Numbered from the stretch's first letter, positions 45,892 to 54,158 are shown. The stretch is DNA of 64,000 nt from Microbacterium barkeri (GCF_027921765.1 NZ_BSEJ01000002.1:124001-188000); one strand, 5' to 3'. Made by a program: numbers and translations. Notes: a model not told the origin generated them from the sequence alone.

Positions 45892-46539
45892 TCACACGAG
45901 CCGCTCGAGCTCGGCCGGCGTCCCGGTCATGATCACGGCGGCATGCTCGGTGATGCGCTCGATCGGCCAGTCCCACCAGCGCACCGCGAGGAGCCTGCGG
46001 ACATCCTCTTCGTCGAACCGCATGCGGATGCGCCGCGCGGGGTTCCCGCCCACGACCTCGTACGGCGCGACGTCCTTCGTGACGACACTGTGCGCGCCGA
46101 TCACCGCGCCGTCGCCGATGGTCACGCCGGGGAGGATCGTCGCCTCGCGGCCGATCCACACGTCGTTGCCGACGACCGTGTCGCCGCGCTGCTCGATCGC
46201 GAGGAAGGCGTCGAGGGTGTTCTCCATCCAGGCCCCGCCGAACATCGTGAACGGATAGGTGGATGGTCCGACCATCGGATGGCTGCCGCCCGGCATGAGG
46301 AACGTCGCCCCCGGGGCGATCGCCGTGAAGCGGCCGATGACGAGGCGCTGGGGGCCGTAGAGGTACCGGACGTTGGCCTCCTCGAACGGCGGACGGGTTC
46401 CCTCGTCGTCGTAGTACGTGTACTCGCCGACCTCGATGAGCTCGGACGTCACGACGCTCCGGAGGAACAGGACGTTCGACAGCTCCGGCCGCGTCGTCGG
46501 CGTGGGCTGGGAGGGGTCGGGGATGCGGGGATCGGTCAC
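45892..46539 (-). CDS. Vat-like (CatB-related, XAT family) O-acetyltransferase
   Basis: This 215-residue left-handed beta-helix acetyltransferase aligns by eye with Vat streptogramin A acetyltransferases: [30 protein letters not shown] with the catalytic His, [52 protein letters not shown] and [13 protein letters not shown] start overlaps the VOC stop (GTGA). Together with VOC and a divergent TetR it looks like a drug-response cassette. Activity on streptogramins is an inference; related xenobiotic acetyltransferases act on other hydroxyls. Confidence 0.88.
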   Translation of the reverse strand: MTDPRIPDPSQPTPTTRPELSNVLFLRSVVTSELIEVGEYTYYDDEGTRPPFEEANVRYLYGPQRLVIGRFTAIAPGATFLMPGGSHPMVGPSTYPFTMFGGAWMENTLDAFLAIEQRGDTVVGNDVWIGREATILPGVTIGDGAVIGAHSVVTKDVAPYEVVGGNPARRIRMRFDEEDVRRLLAVRWWDWPIERITEHAAVIMTGTPAELERLV

Positions 46540-46988
46540 TGCTGCTCCTCCTCGGAGGTCATCCACTGCACGAGCTGGTACACGACGCCGTTCGGGTCGG
46601 CCATCTGGAAGTAGCGCTCGCCCCACGGCTCGGTCTCGATCGGCGTGACGATCTCGACGCCCTCGGCGCGCAGGCGCTCGTACTGCGCGTCGATGTCGGG
46701 AACGACGAACACCACGAGCAGTCCCCCGGCGTCGTGCGCCTGCGCGGCGGGCCTGAAGGTCCCGAGCCCGGTGCGCAGGAAGATGAGCGCGAACCCCGCC
46801 TCGGGGTGCGCGAGCGAGCAGAACCCGTCGGCGGACATGGTCTCGGAGAAGCCGAGATGCCGCTTCACCCAGGCGGCGGACGCCTCGACGTCGCGGACAT
46901 TGAGCGAGAGGGCGGATTCGGTGATGTGCATGGAGCGGCCCCCTGTCGGTCGGATGGTCTCGGCTGCGGATGCGGTCGTGCGGGTCAT
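46536..46988 (-). CDS. VOC superfamily (glyoxalase/bleomycin resistance-like) protein
   Basis: The protein has 150 residues. A start at MTRTTASAA has a strong aaggagg site; the VOC domain begins at [60 protein letters not shown] and [17 protein letters not shown] show the paired beta-alpha-beta-beta-beta units and the C-terminal metal Glu/Gln position. VOC proteins include glyoxalases, dioxygenases and drug-binding proteins; which applies is unknown. It forms an operon with the Vat-like gene. Confidence 0.87.
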   Translation of the reverse strand: MTRTTASAAETIRPTGGRSMHITESALSLNVRDVEASAAWVKRHLGFSETMSADGFCSLAHPEAGFALIFLRTGLGTFRPAAQAHDAGGLLVVFVVPDIDAQYERLRAEGVEIVTPIETEPWGERYFQMADPNGVVYQLVQWMTSEEEQQ

Positions 46989-47013
46989 CGCGTCCTCCTT
47001 CTCCTCAACGGAA

Positions 47014-47044
47014 CGTCGTACACTGTACGGTATACGACGTACAG
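47014..47044. promoter_or_regulatory. nested palindromes between the VOC gene and tetR
   Basis: CTGTACG (47023-47029) and CGTACAG (47038-47044) form a 7-bp inverted repeat with an 8-bp spacer. CGTCGTA (47014-47020) and TACGACG (47033-47039) form a second overlapping one. They sit mid-way in the 88-bp divergent gap and are the likely TetR operator. Confidence 0.6.
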
Positions 47045-47076
47045 AGCACAACCCCGTCCATGGCAGGATCATTCCC

Positions 47077-47841
47077 ATGTCCTCGAACCGCACCGGATCC
47101 GGCGAGCCCAGCGCCACGCTCGCCCTGCTGTGGGGCGAGCCCGCTCGCACGCAGCGGAAGGGGCCCGCGCGCTCGCTCACCGCGGTCCAACTCGTCGATG
47201 CCGCGCTCGAGCTCGCCGACGAGAGCGGCCTGGCCGCGGTGACCATCCGCGCCGTGGCCGAGCGGGTGGGAGTGTCGGCGATGTCGGTCTACACGTATGT
47301 CCCCGGCAAGCCGGAGCTGCTGGACCTCATGGTCGACGCGCTCTACGGCCGGATGCCCCGGCGCCCCTGGGCGGATGAGACGTGGCGGGCGCGGCTCGGG
47401 ATGGTCGCCGAGGCGAATCGCGAGCTGCTGACGGAGCACGCATGGCTGACCGAGGTCGCCGCTCTGAGCCGGCCGCCCCTCGGGCCCGGACTGATGGCGA
47501 AGTACGAGCACGAGCTCGCGGCGTTCGACGGGACGGGACTCGCGGATGCCGACGTCGACGCGACGCTGACCTATCTGCTCGGCTTCGTGCAGGCGCACTG
47601 CCGCGCGGCGCACGACGCGCAGCGCGCCACAACGGATTCGGCGATGAGCGACGGCGAATGGTGGGCGGCCAATCAGCCGATCCTCGCGCGCGCGTTCGAC
47701 CCGGCGCGCTATCCCCGCGCCGTCCGGATCGGAGCCGCGGCCGGGGAGGCGCAAGGGTCTGCCTGGGCGGCGGATCGGGCGTGGGAGTTCGGTCTTGCTC
47801 GCACACTCGACGGCCTCGCCGCGCTCATCGACTCGGCCTGA
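47077..47841 (+). CDS. TetR family transcriptional regulator
   Basis: The protein has 254 residues. After a ~35-residue basic leader, the helix-turn-helix reads LVDAALELADESGLAAVTIR, then VAERVGVSAMSVYTYVPGKP. The rest is a helical ligand domain with RMPRRPWADETWRARLGMVA and a conserved WWAANQPILARAFDPARYP, similar to TetR C-terminal families linked to drug genes. It is divergent from the VOC/Vat operon and probably represses it. Confidence 0.9.
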   Translation: MSSNRTGSGEPSATLALLWGEPARTQRKGPARSLTAVQLVDAALELADESGLAAVTIRAVAERVGVSAMSVYTYVPGKPELLDLMVDALYGRMPRRPWADETWRARLGMVAEANRELLTEHAWLTEVAALSRPPLGPGLMAKYEHELAAFDGTGLADADVDATLTYLLGFVQAHCRAAHDAQRATTDSAMSDGEWWAANQPILARAFDPARYPRAVRIGAAAGEAQGSAWAADRAWEFGLARTLDGLAALIDSA

Positions 47842-47858
47842 GCCCCGCCGACGGGAAC

Positions 47859-47906
47859 GGGCGAGGCGAGCCCCGGCGACCCGCAGGTCGCCCTCTCGCC
47901 TCGCCC
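47859..47906. terminator. bidirectional terminator between tetR and the amylase gene
   Basis: The outer arms GGGCGAGGCGAG (47859-47870) and CTCGCCTCGCCC (47895-47906) pair perfectly, enclosing a second hairpin GGCGACC/GGTCGCC (47875-47881, 47886-47892). Confidence 0.8.
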
Positions 47907-47934
47907 GCTCCTCAGTGACCGGCGACGATCCGGA

Positions 47935-50004
47935 TCAGCCGCAGGGGTTCTGCGTCGTCACGGCGCCGTTCGCGACCGCAGCGGTCGTGCCCGACAGGAC
48001 GTAGTCGGCTCCGCCGTTGTTGTCCCACGTGCCCGCGCCGTTGTTGAACGCCGCCGTCACCGACGCGCCGTTCGAGTCGATCGTCCGCGACACCCATCCC
48101 GAGCACGCCGCCGTCATCGACTGCCCCGGCGCCGTCGTCCACGCGCCCGAGCCGACCTTGTAGTGGATGTTGTACGCCGACCATCCCTTCGACGTCGAGT
48201 AGTACACCGTCAGGTCGTCGGTCGCCGTCGTCGCGCAGGGGTTCTGCGTCGTCACGGCGCCGTTCGCGACCGCAGCGGTCGTGCCCGACAGGACGTAGTC
48301 GGACCCGCCGTTGTTGTCCCATGTGCCCGCGCCGTTGTTGAACGCCGCCGTCACCGACGCGCCGTTCGAGTCGATCGTCCGCGACACCCATCCCGAGCAC
48401 GCCGCCGTCATCGACTGCCCCGGCGCCGTCGTCCACGCGCCCGAGCCGACCTTGTAGTGGATGTTGTACGCCGACCATCCCTTCGACGTCGAGTAGTACA
48501 CCGTCAGATCGTCGCCGGTGACGGGGCCCGTCGTCGCCTTCGCGTCCTTGTGGAGCGCGATGGCGTCGTCGGCGCCCACCGTCGCGGTGAACTGGCCGCC
48601 CGAGACCGTGATCGTGGGGCCCGACCACACGCCGTTCGTCTTCACGGCGTCGATGACGTTGTAGTAGGTGCCGTCGGGCAGGCTCGTCGTGAACGTGCGG
48701 GTGAGGTCCCCGCCGCGGTTGATCGCGACGAAGCCGGCGTCTCCGCGGCCGAACGCGATCGCGCTGCTGCCATTGGTCCACTTGTCCGTGATCGGCTTGC
48801 CGTACGTGGCGGTGCGGAAGCCGACCATGTTGAGGATGTCGTTCTGCTTGTGCGTGAAGGTCCATCCGCCCTGAGGGCTCGCGTCGACGACCGCGCCCGC
48901 GCCATCCGTCGCCGGGCCGGCGTCCTTGTTGCTGAACGCGTAGCCGGAGTGGATCGACGGCGAGCCGTAGTTCCAGGCGAGCGTGAAGATCTGCGCGAGG
49001 TCGTAGGCGGCGCCGTCCTTGTACGAGAGGGTCTCGCCGTTGCGCTCGGTGTCGTGGTTGTCGACGAACACCGCGGCGTTGGCCTGCGGGAGGAAGCCGC
49101 TCCAGGTCGGTCCGATGCCGTTGCCCTCGATGAGCCAGTTGAGCGTGCGGCCGCCGAACGCCTCCTTGAGCTTGCGCGCGAACGCGAACTCGTGGATGTC
49201 GCCGATCGAGGTGTACTCCTCCGGCTGGATGGGCTCGTTGGCGCGGATGACCTCCTGCACGACGTAGAGCGAATCGCGGTTCTTCACCTTGCTCCAGATG
49301 CCCTGCATGTCGGTCGCGGCGATGTGCTTCACGGCGTCGATGCGGAAGCCGGCGACGCCCATGTCGACGAGCTTGTTGAGGTAGCCGGCGATCGTGTTCT
49401 GCACGTACGTCGAGCTCGTGTTGAGGTCAGCGAGGTTGACGAGATTGCACTCCTGCACCTCCCAGCGGTCCTGGTAGTTGACGATGTCGCGCTTGCACCC
49501 GTGGAAGTCCCAACTCTGGTAGAGCCCGGGGTACGTGTAGTGCTGGTATTGAGTTCCGGCCCATCCGGTGCCGCCCGCGGACTGCCCCGACATGTGGTTG
49601 ATCACGGCGTCGACGATGACGCCCACCCCCGCCGCGTTGCACGTGTCGATCATGTTCTGGAACTCGGCCTCGGTGCCGAGGCGCGAGTCGAGCTTGTACG
49701 AGACCGGCTGGTAGTGCGTCCACCAGGCCGACCCGAGCACGTGCTCCTGCGGGGGCGACGTCTGCACGTACCCGTAGCCGGCGGGGCCGAGGGTCTCGGT
49801 GCACTCGCGGGCGATCGCGTCCCACGTGTACTCGAACAGGACGGCCGTGGTGTCCTTCGGCCCGGGAGCGGCGGCTTCGGCGGGCTCGGCGGGAGCGGCG
49901 ATCGCGAGGAGCGGGGCCGCGAGGGCGAGGGCTCCGGCGAGCGCGAGCGCGCGGAGCGGGCGCCTTCTGCGGCGCGGGCGGTCGACGGTCGGGGCAGGGT
50001 TCAT
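47935..50004 (-). CDS. secreted alpha-amylase (GH13) with two C-terminal starch-binding modules
   Basis: This 689-residue enzyme hydrolyses alpha-1,4-glucan. The Sec signal peptide is Arg-rich, then hydrophobic, ending near AEAAAPGP. GH13 regions are VIVDAVINHM (I), GFRIDAVKHI with the nucleophile Asp (II), VVQEVI with the acid Glu (III) and VFVDNHDTERN (IV). An all-beta domain follows. Two ~93-residue CBM25/26-like modules then start DDLTVYYSTSKGWSAYNIHY and end TTQNPC. The modules are almost identical. Upstream lie two LacI-type operators, so starch or sugar control is likely. Confidence 0.94.
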   Translation of the reverse strand: MNPAPTVDRPRRRRRPLRALALAGALALAAPLLAIAAPAEPAEAAAPGPKDTTAVLFEYTWDAIARECTETLGPAGYGYVQTSPPQEHVLGSAWWTHYQPVSYKLDSRLGTEAEFQNMIDTCNAAGVGVIVDAVINHMSGQSAGGTGWAGTQYQHYTYPGLYQSWDFHGCKRDIVNYQDRWEVQECNLVNLADLNTSSTYVQNTIAGYLNKLVDMGVAGFRIDAVKHIAATDMQGIWSKVKNRDSLYVVQEVIRANEPIQPEEYTSIGDIHEFAFARKLKEAFGGRTLNWLIEGNGIGPTWSGFLPQANAAVFVDNHDTERNGETLSYKDGAAYDLAQIFTLAWNYGSPSIHSGYAFSNKDAGPATDGAGAVVDASPQGGWTFTHKQNDILNMVGFRTATYGKPITDKWTNGSSAIAFGRGDAGFVAINRGGDLTRTFTTSLPDGTYYNVIDAVKTNGVWSGPTITVSGGQFTATVGADDAIALHKDAKATTGPVTGDDLTVYYSTSKGWSAYNIHYKVGSGAWTTAPGQSMTAACSGWVSRTIDSNGASVTAAFNNGAGTWDNNGGSDYVLSGTTAAVANGAVTTQNPCATTATDDLTVYYSTSKGWSAYNIHYKVGSGAWTTAPGQSMTAACSGWVSRTIDSNGASVTAAFNNGAGTWDNNGGADYVLSGTTAAVANGAVTTQNPCG
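47941..48513 (-). repeat. 294-bp tandem duplication encoding the starch-binding modules
   Basis: Copies at 47941-48219 and 48235-48513 repeat with a 294-bp period (98 codons). I see only a handful of base differences, such as ggct/ggac, cccac/cccat and caggtc/cagatc. The near identity at silent positions indicates a recent duplication or ongoing gene conversion. Confidence 0.9.
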
Positions 50005-50108
50005 CGGGGCATGCTCCTTCGCTTGTCGTCGATGCGCGCTTCGCCTTCGAGTGCGCACCGGGGCACATCCGCGTGCCCGCTGTGACGCTAGCGGCGCGGA
50101 TGGGTCTG

Positions 50109-50124
50109 CTGCAAGCGTTTGCAG
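50109..50124. promoter_or_regulatory. LacI-family operator upstream of amylase
   Basis: CTGCAAGCGTTTGCAG is a 16-bp near-palindrome (14 of 16 symmetric) of the LacI/MalR type, 104 bp upstream of the amylase start codon. Confidence 0.65.
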
Positions 50125-50196
50125 AAAATTCGTCGAGGGCGGATGGTGATGGCGCGGGTCGCGCGCAATCTCGGGGCTTCTCATCGACATGAGTCG

Positions 50197-50208
50197 GCAA
50201 GCGCTTGC
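50197..50208. promoter_or_regulatory. second LacI-family operator
   Basis: GCAAGCGCTTGC is a perfect 12-bp palindrome with the CAAGCGCTTG core of LacI-type sites. It lies 88 bp (centre to centre about 86) from the first site and 29 bp before the Ppx/GppA start, so it could affect either gene. Two sites could support DNA looping. Confidence 0.65.
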
Positions 50209-50237
50209 ATCCACGGCGCGACCACTACGCTGTCGAC

Positions 50238-51167
50238 GTGCGCCTCGGAGTCCTCGACATCGGTTCGAACACCGTCCACCTGCTCGTCGCGGATGCCCAC
50301 CCCGGCGGCAGACCGCTCGCGCAGACGAGCGAGAAGTCCGTCCTGCGGCTCATGCGCTATCTCGAGGACGACGGGCGCATCTCCGACGAGGGCGTGAAGG
50401 CGATCATCGACGCCGTGCATCGCGCGCGCGAGGTGGCCGAGAAGGAGGGCGTCGACGAGCTGCTCGCCACGGCGACCTCCGCCGTGCGCGAGGCCGCGAA
50501 CGGCACCGACGTCATCCTGCAGATCGAGGCCGCGCTCGGCCAGCCGCTCCAGGTGCTGGGCGGCGAGCAGGAGGCGCGCTTCACGTTCCTCGCCGTCCGG
50601 CGCTGGTTCGGCTGGTCGGCGGGGCAGATCCTCCTCTTCGACATCGGCGGCGGGTCGCTCGAGATCGCGGGTGGCAGCGAGGAGCTGCCCGATCTCGCCG
50701 AGTCGGTCCCGCTGGGCGCCGGCCGGATGACGATCGGGTTCCTGCCCGACGACCCGCCCGGCGACCGGCAGGTCGACCGGCTCCGCGCGCACGCGGCGTC
50801 GGCACTCGCTCCGCTCGCCGAGCGCTTCGCGTCACTCCCCCGCCCCGACCACGTCGTGGGGTCGTCGAAGACGATCCGCTCCCTCGCGCGGCTCGCGGGC
50901 CATCCGCTCGAGGGCTGGGCAGGCAACGACCGGATGGTGCTGCGCCGCGACGCGCTCGGCTCCTGGATCCCGGTGCTCGCGCGGATCCCCGCGCAGGCGC
51001 GGCAGGAGCTGCCCGGCATCACGGCCGATCGCACGTTCCAGATCACGGCGGGTGCGGTCGTCCTGCACGAGGCGATGGCCGCACTCGAGGTCGACGAGCT
51101 CGAGGTGTCGCCGTGGGCGCTCCGCGAGGGCGTGCTGCTGCGCTACATCGAGGACCTGGGCTGGTAA
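50238..51167 (+). CDS. Ppx/GppA family phosphatase
   Basis: The protein has 309 residues and a GTG start at VRLGVLDIGSNTVHLLVAD. The ASKHA phosphate loops are DIGSNT, LATATSAVREA, GEQEARFTFLAV and LFDIGGGSLEIAGG. The family hydrolyses polyphosphate or (p)ppGpp. This one-domain length fits actinobacterial Ppx1/2-type proteins, some of which prefer short polyphosphate. It is followed after 52 nt by the FGE operon. Confidence 0.92.
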   Translation: MRLGVLDIGSNTVHLLVADAHPGGRPLAQTSEKSVLRLMRYLEDDGRISDEGVKAIIDAVHRAREVAEKEGVDELLATATSAVREAANGTDVILQIEAALGQPLQVLGGEQEARFTFLAVRRWFGWSAGQILLFDIGGGSLEIAGGSEELPDLAESVPLGAGRMTIGFLPDDPPGDRQVDRLRAHAASALAPLAERFASLPRPDHVVGSSKTIRSLARLAGHPLEGWAGNDRMVLRRDALGSWIPVLARIPAQARQELPGITADRTFQITAGAVVLHEAMAALEVDELEVSPWALREGVLLRYIEDLGW

Positions 51168-51219
51168 TCCCCACTTCTGGCGCGGGATTCCGCGCCGCGC
51201 CGAGGGCTACCGTGGAAGG

Positions 51220-52197
51220 GTGAGCGACGAAGACACCGGCTGCGGCTGCGGGTGCGGAACCCCCGGGCGCGGCGCTTTCCTCTCCCTGAGCACACGGCCG
51301 CCCTCGACGGCGCCGGCCAACACAGGGCGCCACGCGATCGAGCAGGCGCGCATCCCGGCGGGCGCGTTCACGATGGGCGACTCGTCGGGCGATCGCAACC
51401 CTCAGGACGGCGAGACGCCGCTGCACCGCGTGACGCTCGACGCGTTCGAGATCGACACGACGACCGTGACCAACGCCGACTTCGCGCGCTTCGTCGACGA
51501 CACCGGCTACCGCACCGAGGCCGAGACGTTCGGCTTCTCGGCGGTGTTCCACCTCGCTGTCGCAGCCCCCGAGGAGGACATCGTCGGTCAGCCGCCGGGG
51601 ACTCCCTGGTGGTTCGGCGTCAGGGGCGCCGACTGGCGCCATCCGGGAGGATCCCGCTCCGACCTCGACGGACTCGACGACCATCCGGTTGTGCACGTCA
51701 GCTGGAACGACGCCGTCGCGTACTGCGCGTGGGCCGGTCGCCGCCTGCCCACCGAGGCCGAGTGGGAGTACGCCGCGCGCGGCGGAATCGACGGGGCGAA
51801 GTACCCGTGGGGCGACGCGGAGGTCGACGAAGGCGGATGGCGCGCCAACATCTGGCAGGGCGTGTTCCCGCGCGAGAACACCCTGGACGACGGATGGCTC
51901 ACCACGGCTCCCGTGCGCACCTTCCAGCCGAACGGCTTCGGGCTCTGGCAGACCGTCGGGAACGTGTGGGAGTGGTGTCAGGACTGGTTCGATCCGCGCA
52001 CCTACGAGCGCGGCGACGTCGAGAACCCGACTGGGCCCGCCACCGGGGCCGCGCGCATCCTGCGCGGCGGCAGCTATCTCTGCCACATCTCGTACTGCAA
52101 CCGCTACCGCAACTCCGCCCGGTCGCAGAACACCCCGGACTCGTCGATGGGCAACGCCGGGTTCCGCACCGTCGCGCTCCGCGAGGAGCGCTCGTGA
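51220..52197 (+). CDS. formylglycine-generating enzyme
   Basis: The protein has 325 residues and a GTG start. FGE oxidises a sulfatase active-site Cys to formylglycine using a Cu(I) centre. SUMF1-fold motifs are IPAGAFTMGDSSGDRNPQDG, DHPVVHVSWNDAVAYCAWAG, RLPTEAEWEYAARGG and VGNVWEWCQDWFDP. The two copper-ligand cysteines are in RGGSYLCHISYCNRYRNSAR, so it is a true FGE rather than an EgtB relative. The first ten residues hold an unusual CGCGCG run. No sulfatase is encoded in this window. Two DUF202 genes follow with 4-nt overlaps. Confidence 0.92.
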   Translation: MSDEDTGCGCGCGTPGRGAFLSLSTRPPSTAPANTGRHAIEQARIPAGAFTMGDSSGDRNPQDGETPLHRVTLDAFEIDTTTVTNADFARFVDDTGYRTEAETFGFSAVFHLAVAAPEEDIVGQPPGTPWWFGVRGADWRHPGGSRSDLDGLDDHPVVHVSWNDAVAYCAWAGRRLPTEAEWEYAARGGIDGAKYPWGDAEVDEGGWRANIWQGVFPRENTLDDGWLTTAPVRTFQPNGFGLWQTVGNVWEWCQDWFDPRTYERGDVENPTGPATGAARILRGGSYLCHISYCNRYRNSARSQNTPDSSMGNAGFRTVALREERS

Positions 52198-52547
52198 GCC
52201 GCTTCCCGCAGCGCGTCTACCGCGAGGGCGACGAACCCGACCCCCGTTTCAGCCTCGCGAACGAGCGCACGTTCCTCGCGTGGCTCCGCACCGCGCTCGC
52301 GATGTACGCGGGCGCGTTCGCTCTCGAGGCGCTCGACATCCCGACGGCCGCCGGATGGCGCCTCGCGGCCGCGGCCGTCTTCCTCGTGCTGGGCACCCTC
52401 GCCGCCGTCCAGGCCTGGCTCGGGTGGGCGCGCACCGAGAAGGCGCTCCGTCTGGGCCGGCCGCTTCCCGGGCTCGGCGTCGGAGGGGTCATCGTCGTCG
52501 GCGTGGTCGTCGCCGTGGCGCTCGTCACCATCGGGATGTTCGTGTGA
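52194..52547 (+). CDS. DUF202 family small membrane protein
   Basis: The protein has 117 residues and a GTG start overlapping the FGE stop. FSLANERTFLAWLRTALAMY is the DUF202 signature, followed by three hydrophobic helices. Function is unknown. It is similar in type to the next gene, and the pair may form a hetero-oligomer. Confidence 0.88.
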   Translation: MSRFPQRVYREGDEPDPRFSLANERTFLAWLRTALAMYAGAFALEALDIPTAAGWRLAAAAVFLVLGTLAAVQAWLGWARTEKALRLGRPLPGLGVGGVIVVGVVVAVALVTIGMFV

Positions 52548-52882
52548 CGGACGCGGTCTTCGACCCGGGGCTGCAGCCCGAGCGCACGCTGCTCGCATGG
52601 CGCCGCACGAGCCTCTCCTTCGGGCTCGCGAGTCTCGTCGCCATGCGCTTCACGGCGGAATCGCTCGGGCTCGCGGCCGTGATCGTGGGCCTCGTGGGGG
52701 CAGGGCTCGCCGTGGGAGCGTACTTCGCGGCGGCCATCGGATACCGCCGTGCGCACGCGTCGCTCCACCGCTCCGGCGCCCTGGAGCGGGGAGCGTGGCC
52801 GCTCGCTCTCGCGACCGCCGCCGCGCTCATGCTCGGCGCCGCGTGCGCCGGCTACCTCGTGATGGGCGCGCTCGGGAGCTGA
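52544..52882 (+). CDS. DUF202 family small membrane protein
   Basis: The protein has 112 residues and a GTG start overlapping the previous stop. It shows FDPGLQPERTLLAWRRTSLS, the DUF202 N-terminal motif, and three hydrophobic segments. It is divergent in sequence from its neighbour (more Ala/Gly in the helices). No function is established; co-translation with FGE suggests a linked role, by inference. Confidence 0.87.
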   Translation: MTDAVFDPGLQPERTLLAWRRTSLSFGLASLVAMRFTAESLGLAAVIVGLVGAGLAVGAYFAAAIGYRRAHASLHRSGALERGAWPLALATAAALMLGAACAGYLVMGALGS

Positions 52883-52899
52883 GGCCCGTCATCCTCGTC

Positions 52900-52962
52900 A
52901 GACTAGCTTTCGTCGTCGAAACCGGTGCTCCCGGCACAGGTCCCGACGACCAGGGCTAGTCT
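52900..52962. terminator. nested three-level inverted repeat after the DUF202 genes
   Basis: AGACTAGC (52900-52907) pairs with GCTAGTCT (52955-52962). Inside it GTCGTCG (52912-52918) pairs with CGACGAC (52944-52950), and inside that GTGC pairs with GCAC. It lies between converging genes and is probably a bidirectional terminator, though the interrupted structure is unusual. Confidence 0.6.
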
Positions 52963-52992
52963 CGACGGCGGTGGGCGGTTCCCGACCCGCGC

Positions 52993-53337
52993 TCAGGCGA
53001 AGAGGGAGTACGTGACGAGCGCGCCGCCGCGTCCCCGAGACCGTTCGACGACGACCTCGGGCGGGCGCTCGGCCTTGCACTGGCCTGCGACCGCTGCCGG
53101 CGGCAGTCCGCCGGTGAACGGGCGCGCCTTGCCCTTCGACCGGTCGCGGACGTGCTCGGCGACGCCATCCGGAACCCTCATGACCGGGCCGCAGCGCGAG
53201 CCGTCGATCACGACGTGCACCGAGACATCCGCCGGCGCCGAGGGCTCATCCGGCTGGTCGTCCGCGTGCGCGGCGCCGCCGAACGCGAGCGCGCCGCAGA
53301 TGGCGAGCACTCCGCCCCATCGCGCCGTCCGCCGCAT
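52993..53337 (-). CDS. secreted hypothetical protein
   Basis: The protein has 114 residues. A clear signal peptide (MRRTARWGGVLAICGALAFG, cleavage after AHA) leaves a mature protein of about 89 residues with two cysteines (SRCGPV and GQCKAE) that may form a disulfide, and a basic middle (RDRSKGKARPF). I do not recognise the family. GTG codons at 53343 and 53340 are alternative starts. It lies between FGE/DUF202 and ribA on the ribA strand. Confidence 0.65.
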   Translation of the reverse strand: MRRTARWGGVLAICGALAFGGAAHADDQPDEPSAPADVSVHVVIDGSRCGPVMRVPDGVAEHVRDRSKGKARPFTGGLPPAAVAGQCKAERPPEVVVERSRGRGGALVTYSLFA

Positions 53338-53377
53338 CACCACCGAAGCATATCGGGGCGCTGCGCAGCGCGATACA

Positions 53378-53413
53378 CGGATGGCGCCACGCGTGCGGGC
53401 GCGGCGCCATCCG
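53378..53413 (-). terminator. hairpin downstream of ribA
   Basis: CGGATGGCGCC (53378-53388) pairs perfectly with GGCGCCATCCG (53403-53413) around 14 nt, starting 3 bp beyond the ribA stop. The arms contain the window's common CGGATGGC motif. Confidence 0.65.
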
Positions 53414-53416
53414 AGC

Positions 53417-54088
53417 TCAGGCTGCGGGCAGATCGATCGTGTGCGCGGTGTGATCGCGCTTCGTGCGCAGGTAGTTCGCGTTCGAGGCCGAGAGGTGCAC
53501 GGCCGTGGGAACGCGCTCTTCGACCGCGACGCCGAGGGCGCCGAGCTGGGCGGCCTTGTCGGGGTTGTTGCTCAGCAGGCGGATGCGGTCGACGCCGACT
53601 GCGCGCAGCATCTGCGCCGCCGAGGTGTAGTCGCGCTCATCCTCACCGTGGCCGAGCGCGAGGTTCGCCTCGTAGGTATCGAGTCCCGCGTCCTGCAGGG
53701 CATAGGCGTCGAGCTTCGCGTAGAGTCCGATGCCGCGTCCCTCCTGGCGGAGGTACAGCAGGAAGCCGCCCTCGTCGGCGATGCGCTCGACGGCCTCGCG
53801 CAGCTGCGGGCCGCAGTCGCAGCGCTCCGAGCCGAAGACGTCGCCCGTGAGGCACTCGCTGTGCGGGCGGACGAGCGGTGCGACGCCGTCGCGCTCGAGT
53901 GCGCCGCGCCAGTCGCCCAGCGCGAGAAGGAGGTGCTCCCGGCCGTCGGCGAGTCCGTCGAACGTGATGACCTCGGCCTCCGTCGCGTATCCGTCGGGGA
54001 ACCGAAGAGGGATGCGCACGCGCACCCGCTCACGGGCGGCGGGGACATCCAGCGTCGCAGCGGGGCGCGAATCCGAGAACTCGATCAC
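53417..54088 (-). CDS. ribA: GTP cyclohydrolase II
   Basis: This 223-residue stand-alone RibA makes the first riboflavin intermediate from GTP. The zinc site is in VRPHSECLTGDVFGSERCDC. YLRQEGRGIGLYAKLDAYAL carries the catalytic residues, and ALGHGEDERDYTSAAQMLRA and LLSNNPDKAAQLGALGV are standard. In many bacteria it is fused to RibB; here it is separate and no other rib gene is near. A 73-bp repeat array lies just upstream of it. Confidence 0.96.
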   Translation of the reverse strand: MIEFSDSRPAATLDVPAARERVRVRIPLRFPDGYATEAEVITFDGLADGREHLLLALGDWRGALERDGVAPLVRPHSECLTGDVFGSERCDCGPQLREAVERIADEGGFLLYLRQEGRGIGLYAKLDAYALQDAGLDTYEANLALGHGEDERDYTSAAQMLRAVGVDRIRLLSNNPDKAAQLGALGVAVEERVPTAVHLSASNANYLRTKRDHTAHTIDLPAA

Positions 54089-54158
54089 AGCAGGTGAAAC
54101 AGCCCTCTCCGGCGTCTATTCCCTCGAATCGAGAATGTGACGAGGGGGCCTTTGGCGC

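Noticed and set aside
42691..46614. Very long plus-strand open frame of about 1,300 codons
   Set aside because: It is antisense to glmS, coaA and the Vat-like gene, and its translation is Arg/Asp/His low-complexity, as expected of a GC-rich shadow frame.
45892..47841. Recently acquired mobile resistance island
   Set aside because: No transposase, integrase, att-like repeat or composition shift flanks the cassette.
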